The notes beneath the pieces are model-generated. The model was not told where the DNA came from. It saw only the letters and a program-made list of their open reading frames with translations, and searched no databases. A stretch of 8,558 bases of DNA from JAHEFX01 sp964614585 (GTDB lineage Bacteria > Actinomycetota > Acidimicrobiia > Spongiisociales > JAENVV01): NCBI GenBank assembly GCA_964614585.1, contig CAZTLW010000102.1:1-8558 (forward strand), in the 5' to 3' direction. This document shows, piece by piece, positions 1 through 4,866 of the stretch (its first letter is position 1; the number at the start of each line of letters is the position of its first letter). A program made the position numbers and the translations under genes.

Positions 1-804
1 CTAGCGGCCCAGCTGCTTCTCGAGGAACGAGCGGAGTTCGTCGGCGATGTCCTCGCGCTGGAGCGCCACCGCCACGGTCGCCTCGGCGAGGCCGTAGGGC
101 AATCCGGTGTCGAGGTGGTCCTCGACGCACGGCACCCCGAGGGCGCCCTCCCGGCGGGCGAGGGCGTCGATGGCGTCGGTCACCTGGATCTCGCCCTGGG
201 CGCCCGGCTCCGACCGCTCGATCTCGTCGAAGATCGCCGGGGTGAACACGTAGCGGCCCACGAGGGCCAGGTTGGAGGGGGCGTCGGCGGGGTCCTGGGG
301 TTTCTCCACGGCGCCCGTCACCTCCCACAACCCGTCGGAGCGGTGCTCGGCGTCCACGATCCCGTACCGGAACAGCAGCTTCGGGTCGACCTCCTCGAGG
401 GCGAGCACCATTCGACCGTCGTAGGCCTCGGTCATCTCCCGGAGGAGCGTCGAGCCGGGGAGGGGGAACCGGTCCGAGAGCAGGCAGGTGAAGGGGCGAT
501 CACCCACCGCCTCCCGGGCGCACAGGATGGCGTGCCCGAGGCCGAGTGCCTCATCCTGGATGACGTAGCGGAACCGGACGTGCTCGAGGCCCTCGAGCGG
601 GGCGCCCATGGTGAAGTGTTCGAGGATCCGTTCATCGGACAGGACGAAGACCACCTCGGTGGCGCCGGCCGCCACCGCCTCCTCCACCACGTACTGGATG
701 GTCGGCTTCTCGAGGACCGGGATCAGGGGCTTGGGGACCGTGCGGGTGGCGGGCCGCATGCGGGTCCCCCGGCCGGCGGCGGGGATGACGGCGACATCGA
801 TCAT
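1..804 (-). CDS. galU: UTP-glucose-1-phosphate uridylyltransferase, GalU-like, 267 aa
   Basis: Predicted cytosolic enzyme making UDP-glucose from UTP and glucose-1-phosphate for envelope polysaccharides. The N-terminus carries the nucleotidyltransferase loop VIPAAGRGTRMRPAT (6-20) and PKPLIPV (24-30), then the GalU-like IQYVVEEA (36-43). Other family matches are QDEALGLGHAILCA (83-96), VEKP (166-169), APSNLALVGRYVFTP (175-189) and GEIQVTDAI (204-212). Two things are unusual. The usual LLPDD segment reads LLSDR (108-112), so the likely metal-binding Asp111 is kept but its neighbour is Arg. The stretch after FVLS (53-56) lacks the usual GR.K.AIEDHFD and is shortened, so the protein is smaller than typical GalU (about 290-300 aa, from memory). 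I chose the ATG at 804, not an upstream in-frame start at 864, because similarity begins there and a -10-like box lies 7 nt upstream. The stop codon is at the window edge, so the gene is complete. Another sugar-1-phosphate nucleotidyltransferase specificity remains possible. Confidence 0.85.
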   Translation of the reverse strand: MIDVAVIPAAGRGTRMRPATRTVPKPLIPVLEKPTIQYVVEEAVAAGATEVVFVLSDERILEHFTMGAPLEGLEHVRFRYVIQDEALGLGHAILCAREAVGDRPFTCLLSDRFPLPGSTLLREMTEAYDGRMVLALEEVDPKLLFRYGIVDAEHRSDGLWEVTGAVEKPQDPADAPSNLALVGRYVFTPAIFDEIERSEPGAQGEIQVTDAIDALARREGALGVPCVEDHLDTGLPYGLAEATVAVALQREDIADELRSFLEKQLGR

Positions 805-811
805 GGGGTCG

Positions 812-817
812 AACCTA
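812..817 (-). promoter_or_regulatory. -10 box of a probable leaderless galU promoter
   Basis: On the minus strand the hexamer TAGGTT fits TAnnnT and ends 7 nt before the galU ATG. Transcription would then begin at or next to the start codon. No Shine-Dalgarno sequence precedes the ATG and no clear -35 is visible. Leaderless mRNAs with this spacing are common in actinobacteria; assigning this one is inference. Confidence 0.5.
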
Positions 818-843
818 GGTGGCCGTGGGGGGTGGGTCGCCGG

Positions 844-849
844 TACGCT
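844..849 (+). promoter_or_regulatory. -10 box of a probable leaderless promoter for the membrane protein gene
   Basis: TACGCT lies exactly 8 nt upstream of the GTG at 858, with no Shine-Dalgarno sequence between. The same hexamer at the same spacing precedes the adenosyltransferase gene at 1882, which supports both assignments. No convincing -35 is seen. Confidence 0.55.
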
Positions 850-857
850 CGCCGCCC

Positions 858-1532
858 GTGCCATCCCTCTCCGAACTCGACCTCCGCCCGTCGCTGCTGC
901 TTGCCATGTGGACGGCGGGCATGGCGATCGGCATCGCCGTCGTGGCCCGGTGGCGCATCGTCGGCGCCGCCTACCTGTGGGTGGCGGGAGGATCGGCGTT
1001 GCTCGTCGGGGCGTTCGCGGCCTTCGGCGGCCTCTGGGCGGCCATCGGCGCCGGCCTGCTCGTCGTCGGTCTCGCCCTCGCCAGAAGGCCCGAGTGGGCG
1101 GCGATCGCCTTCGGTCTGGGAGGGGTCGCCTATCTCGTCCACGCCTCGGCCCTGGCGGGACCGCTCACGGCGATCACCGGGGCACTGGCCCTCGGCGGTG
1201 TCACCTGCGAGATGCTCCTCGGGCACTGGTACCTCGTCGACCCCACGATGCCCCGCTGGGCGCTGCGCCGTCTCGATGGCGCCGGCATCGCCGGCCTCGC
1301 CGCCGACCTGGCCCTCGTCGCCGCCGGTGGCGCACTCGCCGCAGGGTCGACGGTGCTGATCATCACCTGGCTGGTCCTCGGCGGCTTCTCCATCCTGCTC
1401 ATGGTGGGGGTCTGGTTCTCCCTCAAGGAGGAGGGCTACGAGGGCGTGATGGCGGCGACGGGTCTGTCGTACCTGGCAGTGCTGACCAGCCTCGGCTCGG
1501 TGGCGCTCGGACGGATCCTGCTGCAGCTGTGA
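858..1532 (+). CDS. Polytopic membrane protein of unknown function with a GHWYLVDP motif, 224 aa
   Basis: I do not assign a function. The protein is almost entirely hydrophobic, with about seven or eight likely membrane spans near residues 13-30, 35-56, 58-75, 79-98, 100-120, 142-162, 164-187 and 198-222. Its most distinctive part is GHWYLVDPTMPRWALRRLD (122-140), a short polar segment after the fifth span. The His, Trp, Tyr, Asp and Pro there look like conserved or functional positions, possibly a metal, heme or quinone site, but that is a guess. A second polar loop is SLKEEGYEG (188-196). There is no signal peptide beyond the first span and no recognised soluble domain. I chose the GTG at 858 over the in-frame GTG at 819 because a TACGCT box lies 8 nt upstream and the extra 13 residues are low-complexity. 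The gene diverges from galU and ends at a hairpin, so it is probably monocistronic. Confidence 0.75.
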   Translation: MPSLSELDLRPSLLLAMWTAGMAIGIAVVARWRIVGAAYLWVAGGSALLVGAFAAFGGLWAAIGAGLLVVGLALARRPEWAAIAFGLGGVAYLVHASALAGPLTAITGALALGGVTCEMLLGHWYLVDPTMPRWALRRLDGAGIAGLAADLALVAAGGALAAGSTVLIITWLVLGGFSILLMVGVWFSLKEEGYEGVMAATGLSYLAVLTSLGSVALGRILLQL

Positions 1533-1533
1533 C

Positions 1534-1555
1534 ACGCCGGCCTGACGGCCGGCGT
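1534..1555 (+). terminator. Hairpin terminator after the membrane protein gene
   Basis: A perfect 9-bp stem (ACGCCGGCC at 1534-1542, GGCCGGCGT at 1547-1555) closes a TGAC loop one base after the stop codon. There is no T-tract, as is usual for GC-rich actinobacterial terminators. Confidence 0.65.
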
Positions 1556-1560
1556 ACTCG

Positions 1561-1578
1561 AACCACGGAACCACGGAA
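1561..1578 (+). repeat. Short tandem array of AACCACGG
   Basis: AACCACGG occurs at 1561-1568 and 1569-1576, followed by a partial AA. The array sits about 10 nt before copy A of the dispersed hairpin element. Copy C likewise has a short tandem array on the equivalent side, so this may be part of the same composite element. Confidence 0.6.
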
Positions 1579-1587
1579 CTGGCAAAG

Positions 1588-1657
1588 GAAATCCCCCCGC
1601 CAGGGGGGATGGGACCCGCCGGCCGACGCAGGAGGCCGGTGGGAGGGGGGCGGTGCC
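1588..1657 (+). repeat. Dispersed hairpin element, copy A
   Basis: First of three related non-coding copies. It begins GAAATCCCCCC (1588-1598) and forms an 8-bp perfect hairpin ATCCCCCC/GGGGGGAT (1591-1598 with 1603-1610, loop GCCA). A second hairpin pairs 1615-1624 with 1634-1643 (10 pairs, one G-U). It then runs into TGGGAGGGGGG (1640-1650) and a GCC-ending tail. Read this way it matches the reverse complement of copy C at both ends, with a diverged middle that still pairs. Copies A and B face each other: the 12-mer GTGGGAGGGGGG at 1639-1650 is the exact complement of 1710-1721. No reading frame here looks protein-coding. Boundaries are approximate. Confidence 0.65.
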
Positions 1658-1704
1658 AGAGAGCGGCGAAGAGCAGGAGATCCGGCGAGTTCTTGGACGC
1701 GACT

Positions 1705-1793
1705 CGGCTCCCCCCTCCCACTCCGCTTCGCTCCGTGGGTCCGCCCACCCGCCAGGGGCGGGTGGGCGGCCCCACCCTCCGGGGGGATCTCCC
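1705..1793 (-). repeat. Dispersed hairpin element, copy B (extra hairpin inserted)
   Basis: Its first 35 bases (1705-1739) are identical to 3851-3885 of copy C. The shared part includes the CCCAC/GTGGG stem (1717-1721 with 1735-1739) around a loop containing CTTCG. Copy B then carries about 30 bp absent from C: a perfect 13-bp hairpin, 1741-1753 pairing with 1757-1769 around an AGG loop, extendable past one mismatch by 1737-1739/1771-1773. It ends in CCCTCCGGGGGGATCTCCC (1775-1793), matching the C end up to GGGGGGAT. It lies inverted relative to copy A. Confidence 0.7.
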
Positions 1794-1804
1794 GGCAATG
1801 CGGT

Positions 1805-1849
1805 GTCTGACTCGTCGCGCGAGTCTGACCCCCTCCGGGGGGATCTCCC
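1805..1849 (-). repeat. Partial copy of the element next to a small palindrome
   Basis: The 19-mer CCCTCCGGGGGGATCTCCC at 1831-1849 repeats 1775-1793 exactly, 56 bp downstream. Just before it, GACTCG (1809-1814) and CGAGTC (1820-1825) form a 6-bp stem, and GTCTGAC occurs twice (1805-1811 and 1823-1829). This looks like a duplicated element end. It sits only 19 bp before the -10 box of the adenosyltransferase gene. Confidence 0.6.
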
Positions 1850-1867
1850 ATCGGCTGACCCGTCGCC

Positions 1868-1873
1868 TACGCT
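1868..1873 (+). promoter_or_regulatory. -10 box of a probable leaderless promoter for the adenosyltransferase-pepA unit
   Basis: TACGCT lies exactly 8 nt before the GTG at 1882, the same hexamer and spacing as at 844-849. No Shine-Dalgarno sequence precedes the GTG. The position where a -35 would fall lies in or beside the partial repeat ending at 1849. Confidence 0.55.
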
Positions 1874-1881
1874 CCCGGTCC

Positions 1882-2421
1882 GTGAAGATCTATACGCGCA
1901 AGGGCGACGACGGGACCACCGGGCTGTTCTACGGGGGGCGGGTCTCCAAGGCCGCCCTCGCGCCCGAGGCCTACGGGACCGTCGACGAGGCCGTCGCCGC
2001 CCTCGGGCTCGCTCGGGGCTTCGCCGATGGTGACCTCGCCGTCGAGTTGCTGCGGCTCCAGCGGTCCCTCTTCGTCGTCGGTGCCGAACTCGCCACCGAT
2101 CCCGGCAACCGGGACAAGCTCGAACCGGGCGTCTCGCTCGTCACGGAGGCCATGGTGACCGGCCTGGAGTCGGACATCGACCGGGTCACCGACGAGATCG
2201 GCGAGCTCACCGAGTTCATCGTCCCCGGCGAACACCCGCTGTCGGGCGCCCTCGACGTGGCCCGGGCGGTCGTCCGTCGGGCCGAGCGGCGCTGTGTCGA
2301 GTACGCCGAGGCCGGCGGCCTCGACGGCAGCCACGTCGTGCCCTACCTCAACCGCCTCGCCGACTATGTCTTCACGCTCGTCCGGGCGAGCGAGTCCACC
2401 TGGCAACCCTCGAAGGAGTAG
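1882..2421 (+). CDS. pduO: PduO-type cob(I)alamin (corrinoid) adenosyltransferase, 179 aa
   Basis: Transfers the adenosyl group of ATP to cob(I)alamin or a corrinoid precursor, giving adenosylcobalamin; PduO-type enzymes are cytosolic trimers. The N-terminal ATP-binding segment is KIYTRKGDDGTTGLF (2-16), followed by GGRVSK (18-23). TVDEAVAALG (33-42) corresponds to the usual G.VDELNA.LG helix. FIVPGEHPLSGALDVARAVVRRAERR (split here at FIVPG 112-116 and ARAVVRRAERR 127-137) matches the FILPGG...AR..CRRAER block. YLNRLADYVFTLVR (155-168) matches the C-terminal YLNRLSD motif. Asp35, Phe112 and Arg128 match residues I recall as important in Lactobacillus reuteri PduO. The His usually found before the AR motif is Asp (125). 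Size is normal. The GTG at 1882 is chosen because the family N-terminus begins there; the frame stays open upstream only through repeat DNA. pepA follows 4 bp later. Confidence 0.92.
   Translation: MKIYTRKGDDGTTGLFYGGRVSKAALAPEAYGTVDEAVAALGLARGFADGDLAVELLRLQRSLFVVGAELATDPGNRDKLEPGVSLVTEAMVTGLESDIDRVTDEIGELTEFIVPGEHPLSGALDVARAVVRRAERRCVEYAEAGGLDGSHVVPYLNRLADYVFTLVRASESTWQPSKE
2412..2418 (+). promoter_or_regulatory. Ribosome binding site for pepA
   Basis: GAAGGAG lies inside the last codons of the adenosyltransferase gene, 7 nt before the pepA ATG at 2426. It fixes that start over the in-frame upstream candidate at 2294 and implies both genes share an mRNA. Confidence 0.75.
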
Positions 2422-2425
2422 CCCC

Positions 2426-3799
2426 ATGCCCGCCATCGCCATCGGTGTCTTCGCCGACCGCGTCCTCGGCCCCACCGGCCCACTGGACGCCGACGCCCTC
2501 GCCGCCGACCTCGAATCGATCGACTTCGACGCCAAGCACGGCTCCGTTGCCACCCTCCCGGGCCGGGACGGTTTCGATCGGGTCCACGCCGTCGGCCTCG
2601 GCGATGACTTGACGACCGAGCTCCTCCGCCAGGCCGCCGGCGCCCTCGGCCGCACGGCGTCGGGCGAGGTCGTCTCACTCCTCGGAGAGATCGACGTCGA
2701 GGAGGCCGGGCGTGCCGCCTCCGAGGGCTTCGTCCTCGGCGCCTACCGCTACACCCGCTACAAGTCGACCGACGACGCCGAGCCACCGACGCTCGTCGCC
2801 GCCGACGGGTCGCCGATCGCCACCGATCCGGTCACGGAGGCCGTCGCCTGGACCCGGGACCTCGTCAACGAGATCCCCACCGACCAGCCGCCTGCCGAGG
2901 TCGCCGACCGGATGGTCGCCATCGCCTCAGAGCTCGGCCTCGAGGTCGAGGTCCTCGGTCGCGACGAACTCCGCGAGGGTGGTTTCGGGGGCGTGCTCGC
3001 GGTCAACGCGGGGTCGGAGCACCCCGCCCGCCTCGTCGAGCTCCGGTACCGTCCCGAGGGGGCGACCGCCCACCTCGCCCTCGTCGGCAAGGGCATCATC
3101 TTCGACACCGGCGGCCTGTCGCTCAAGCCCCCGTCGGCCATGGACTGGATGAAGGTGGACATGGCCGGCGCGGCCGCCGTGCTCGGCGCCATGCAGGCCA
3201 TCGCCCGACTCGAACTGCCCGTCAACGTGACGGCGATCACACCGCTCACCGAGAACATGCCCGGCCCCACCGCCACCAAGCCCGGTGACGTGCTCACGGC
3301 CCGCAACGGCAAGACCATCGAGGTGCTGAACACCGACGCCGAGGGCCGGCTCATCCTCGCCGACGGTCTGTCGCTCGCCACCGAGCGCGAGCCCGACCTC
3401 ATCGTCGACGTCGCCACCCTCACCGGCGCCTGCAAGGTCGCCCTCGGGGACGGGTTCGCCGGGCTGTTCGGCAACGACGACGGCGTCATCGAGCGGGTGC
3501 GGGCTGCTGCCGACGCCTCGGGGGAGCGGGTCTGGCCGATGCCCCTCCCCGCCGACTACCGACCCCAGATCGACTCGACGATGGCCGACATGCAGAACAC
3601 CGGCAAGACCCGGTACGGGGGCGCCATCACGGCCGCCCTGCTGCTCGCCGAGTTCGTCGACGACGTCCCATGGGCCCACCTCGACATCGCCGGCCCGGCC
3701 TGGGCCACCGAGGCATCGGGCTACACCCACAAGGGCGGCACGGGTTACGGGGTCCGGATGCTGGTCGAGTTGGCGCGGTCGCTGAGTACGAAGTACTGA
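2426..3799 (+). CDS. pepA: Leucyl aminopeptidase, M17 family, 457 aa
   Basis: Cytosolic aminopeptidase with two metal ions, removing N-terminal residues from peptides. M17 enzymes are usually hexamers and may act in peptide turnover or glutathione/Cys-Gly breakdown. The C-terminal catalytic domain is complete. GKGIIFDTGGLSLK (221-234) supplies ligands Lys222 and Asp227 and catalytic Lys234; MKVDMAG (242-248) supplies Asp245. The family signature NTDAEGRL (302-309) supplies Asp304, Glu306 and Arg308. Later conserved blocks are DVATLTGA (328-335), MQNTG (389-393) and HLDIAGPAW (418-426). The N-terminal domain (about 1-140) is weakly conserved, as usual, and the protein is shorter than E. coli PepA (503 aa). 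The last five codons (LSTKY) and the stop codon lie inside a CTGAGTA heptamer array, so the native C-terminus was probably altered when the array arose. It is coupled to the adenosyltransferase gene, an association without an obvious biochemical link. Confidence 0.95.
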   Translation: MPAIAIGVFADRVLGPTGPLDADALAADLESIDFDAKHGSVATLPGRDGFDRVHAVGLGDDLTTELLRQAAGALGRTASGEVVSLLGEIDVEEAGRAASEGFVLGAYRYTRYKSTDDAEPPTLVAADGSPIATDPVTEAVAWTRDLVNEIPTDQPPAEVADRMVAIASELGLEVEVLGRDELREGGFGGVLAVNAGSEHPARLVELRYRPEGATAHLALVGKGIIFDTGGLSLKPPSAMDWMKVDMAGAAAVLGAMQAIARLELPVNVTAITPLTENMPGPTATKPGDVLTARNGKTIEVLNTDAEGRLILADGLSLATEREPDLIVDVATLTGACKVALGDGFAGLFGNDDGVIERVRAAADASGERVWPMPLPADYRPQIDSTMADMQNTGKTRYGGAITAALLLAEFVDDVPWAHLDIAGPAWATEASGYTHKGGTGYGVRMLVELARSLSTKY

Positions 3800-3824
3800 G
3801 TACTGAGTACGAAGTACTGAGTAC
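3782..3824 (+). repeat. Heptamer array, six units of CTGAGTA/CGAAGTA, overlapping the pepA stop
   Basis: The order is CTGAGTA, CGAAGTA, CTGAGTA, then the same three again, so a 21-bp unit is perfectly duplicated (3782-3802 and 3803-3823). It begins in the pepA coding sequence and supplies its TGA stop (3797-3799). A shorter array in opposite orientation lies at 3930-3950, and copy C of the hairpin element lies between. A small stem ACCTG/CAGGT (3823-3827 with 3832-3836) adjoins the array. Confidence 0.85.
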
Positions 3825-3850
3825 CTGTCGGCAGGTCTTCGCTGGGAAGG

Positions 3851-3911
3851 CGGCTCCCCCCTCCCACTCCGCTTCGCTCCGTGGGGCCCATCCCCCCTCC
3901 GGGGGGATTTC
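3851..3911 (-). repeat. Dispersed hairpin element, copy C
   Basis: Shares 35 identical bases (3851-3885) with copy B. It contains the CCCAC/GTGGG stem and then a perfect 8-bp hairpin, ATCCCCCC (3890-3897) with GGGGGGAT (3901-3908) around a 3-nt loop. It ends in GGGGGGATTTC, the complement of the GAAATCCCCCC that opens copy A. Of the three copies this is the most compact, and it probably shows the basic form. It is bracketed by the two heptamer arrays. Confidence 0.7.
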
Positions 3912-3929
3912 TCTTGACCTTCTTCTCAG

Positions 3930-3950
3930 TACTCAGTACTCGGTACTCCA
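3930..3950 (-). repeat. Inverted heptamer array, three units of TACTCAG-like sequence
   Basis: TACTCAG, TACTCGG and TACTCCA follow each other at 3930-3936, 3937-3943 and 3944-3950, preceded by a partial TTCTCAG. This is the reverse complement of the CTGAGTA array at 3782-3824, so the two could pair across about 105 bp and bring copy C into a loop. Confidence 0.75.
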
Positions 3951-3956
3951 GAAACA

Positions 3957-3988
3957 CGAAGGGGCGGGCCCGGAGGCCCGCCCCTTCG
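3957..3988. terminator. Strong bidirectional terminator hairpin between pepA and the M23 gene
   Basis: A perfect 14-bp GC-rich stem (3957-3970 with 3975-3988) closes a CGGA loop. On the minus strand it is followed by TGTTTC, giving a modest T-rich tail suited to ending the leftward M23 transcript. On the plus strand it can also stop readthrough from pepA. Its position between convergent genes fits a shared terminator. Confidence 0.8.
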
Positions 3989-3990
3989 GT

Positions 3991-4060
3991 GGCACCGGCC
4001 CATGGGGGGATGGGCGCTGGTGCCGTGGCCGCCGCTCGGTGGGGGGATGAGCGGGCGGCC
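3991..4060 (-). other. Two further hairpins with GGGGGG in the loop, 3' of the M23 gene
   Basis: The first pairs GGCACC (3991-3996) with GGTGCC (4019-4024) and, nested inside, GCCCAT (3998-4003) with ATGGGC (4010-4015), leaving a G6 loop. The second pairs 4027-4037 with 4049-4060 with one bulged base, leaving an 11-nt loop containing GGGGGGAT. Both lie in the 3' untranslated region of the leftward M23 transcript (loops C-rich in RNA). They may be accessory terminators or degraded relatives of the dispersed element. The remainder, 4061-4114, shows nothing I can name. Confidence 0.5.
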
Positions 4061-4114
4061 TCCCGGTCGGTCGAGGGAGGGAGGGGTGATCGACCGGGTG
4101 TACTCGGATTGTCG

Positions 4115-4771
4115 TCAGTCGGTGTAGGTATCGGTAACGGGGACGTCACCGGGGACGGCCCCCTGCCGGTTTGTGACCAGCAGCAACTCCAGTGGCGAGA
4201 ACGCCGGTGCGGCTTCGTCGAGTGCGGCCTCCCAGGCCGGACGCAGGTACGGGTACGGGTTCACCTTCGCGCCACCGATGTGGATCTCGAAGTGGGTGTG
4301 CGGAGCCGTCCGCTCGGCATTGCCGGAGTCGCCGACCCAGGCGATGAACTGGCCGGCCTCGACTTCGGTGCCGACCTCGATGCCGGGGGCGTACGTCCAC
4401 GTCGGGTACCCGCGGCCGTCGTCGGTGCCGGGGGTGTCGTTGTTGAGGTGGATGTAGACCGAGGTCACACCACCACCGTGGTCGATCCACATGCCGTACC
4501 CGCCGAGCCGGGAATGGTGGAGGCGGGAGACCACGCCGTCGGCGACGGCGTAGACCGGGGTGAGCTTGGGCGCCATGAGGTCGGTGCCCTGGTGTCGGCG
4601 CCCACCCGATCGGGGGGCACCCCAGGTGTTGGCGAATGTCGTCGCCTCGGCGTCCTGGGGGAAGACGATGCCGTCGTCGAGCACGGAGCCAGCCGCCGCC
4701 GGAGCGGTGGGCAGGGCCACGCCACCGAGGACGAGCGCGACGAGGGACAGGGTGATGATGAGGGGTCGCAC
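4115..4771 (-). CDS. Secreted M23-family metallopeptidase (LytM/lysostaphin-like), 218 aa
   Basis: Predicted zinc endopeptidase acting outside the membrane on peptidoglycan cross-links, or a cell-wall remodelling factor. Residues 1-27 look like a Sec signal peptide: MRP, then a hydrophobic core LIITLSLVALVLGGVAL, then PTAPAAA with likely cleavage before Gly28. The M23 domain (about 45-175) has every catalytic element: RHQGTDL (59-65) with zinc ligands His60 and Asp64, YIHL (106-109) with His108, and HTHFEIH (158-164) with catalytic His158 and zinc ligand His160. A roughly 25-residue acidic insertion after YIHLNN (106-111) precedes VEAGQFIAWVGDSG (137-150). There is no LysM, SH3 or other wall-binding domain; the C-terminal 40 residues are of unknown role. 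The start is GTG with GGAGG just upstream. The gene follows the ABC pair in the same direction after 95 bp and may have its own promoter. Confidence 0.92.
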   Translation of the reverse strand: MRPLIITLSLVALVLGGVALPTAPAAAGSVLDDGIVFPQDAEATTFANTWGAPRSGGRRHQGTDLMAPKLTPVYAVADGVVSRLHHSRLGGYGMWIDHGGGVTSVYIHLNNDTPGTDDGRGYPTWTYAPGIEVGTEVEAGQFIAWVGDSGNAERTAPHTHFEIHIGGAKVNPYPYLRPAWEAALDEAAPAFSPLELLLVTNRQGAVPGDVPVTDTYTD

Positions 4772-4775
4772 GGAA

Positions 4776-4780
4776 CCTCC
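4776..4780 (-). promoter_or_regulatory. Ribosome binding site of the M23 gene
   Basis: On the minus strand GGAGG precedes the GTG start (4771) by four bases, a close but workable spacing. It is the main evidence for choosing this GTG, together with the signal peptide that begins there. Confidence 0.7.
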
Positions 4781-4813
4781 AGGGGATGAGGGGGTGCGGA
4801 GGGCTTGGTTGAA

Positions 4814-4829
4814 CGCTCAGGGGTGAGCG
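4814..4829 (-). terminator. Hairpin between the ABC pair and the M23 gene
   Basis: CGCTCA (4814-4819) pairs with TGAGCG (4824-4829) around four G; GGTT (4807-4810) and AACC (4834-4837) can extend it after internal loops. It could be a weak terminator for the ABC operon or a leader structure for the M23 mRNA. No T-tract follows it. Confidence 0.4.
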
Positions 4830-4834
4830 GGTGA

Positions 4835-4862
4835 ACCGTATGCAGCCCCTCGGTATACGCAA
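4835..4862 (-). promoter_or_regulatory. Possible sigma70-type promoter for the M23 gene
   Basis: On the minus strand TTGCGT (4862-4857) and TACGGT (4840-4835) are separated by 16 bp and resemble -35 and -10 boxes. They lie directly downstream of the ABC stop codon. A transcript starting about 7 bases past the -10 would have a leader of roughly 55 nt. Confidence 0.35.
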
Positions 4863-4866
4863 ACGT

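Noticed and set aside
115..1359. A 414-codon plus-strand open frame
   Set aside because: It is antisense to galU and then out of frame with the membrane protein gene. It shows no recognisable domain.
1639..1650. G-quadruplex in the G-rich strand of copy A
   Set aside because: The G-runs are mostly continuous, without four separated GGG tracts. They are better explained as arms of inverted repeats.
1533..1881. Small protein genes or an N-terminal extension of the adenosyltransferase
   Set aside because: Frames are open, but they run through inverted repeats and hairpins. Family similarity starts exactly at the GTG at 1882.
1588..3911. Insertion sequence or phage remnant
   Set aside because: No transposase, integrase or fragment of one is encoded, and no target-site duplication could be defined. 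Housekeeping genes between the copies look intact.
3782..3950. CRISPR array
   Set aside because: Units are 7 bp and directly abutting, with no spacers and no cas genes nearby.
4772..4866. c-di-AMP (ydaO-type) riboswitch before the cell-wall peptidase
   Set aside because: Actinobacterial wall hydrolase genes sometimes have one, but the gap is only 95 bp and I could not find the conserved core. Only a simple hairpin is visible.
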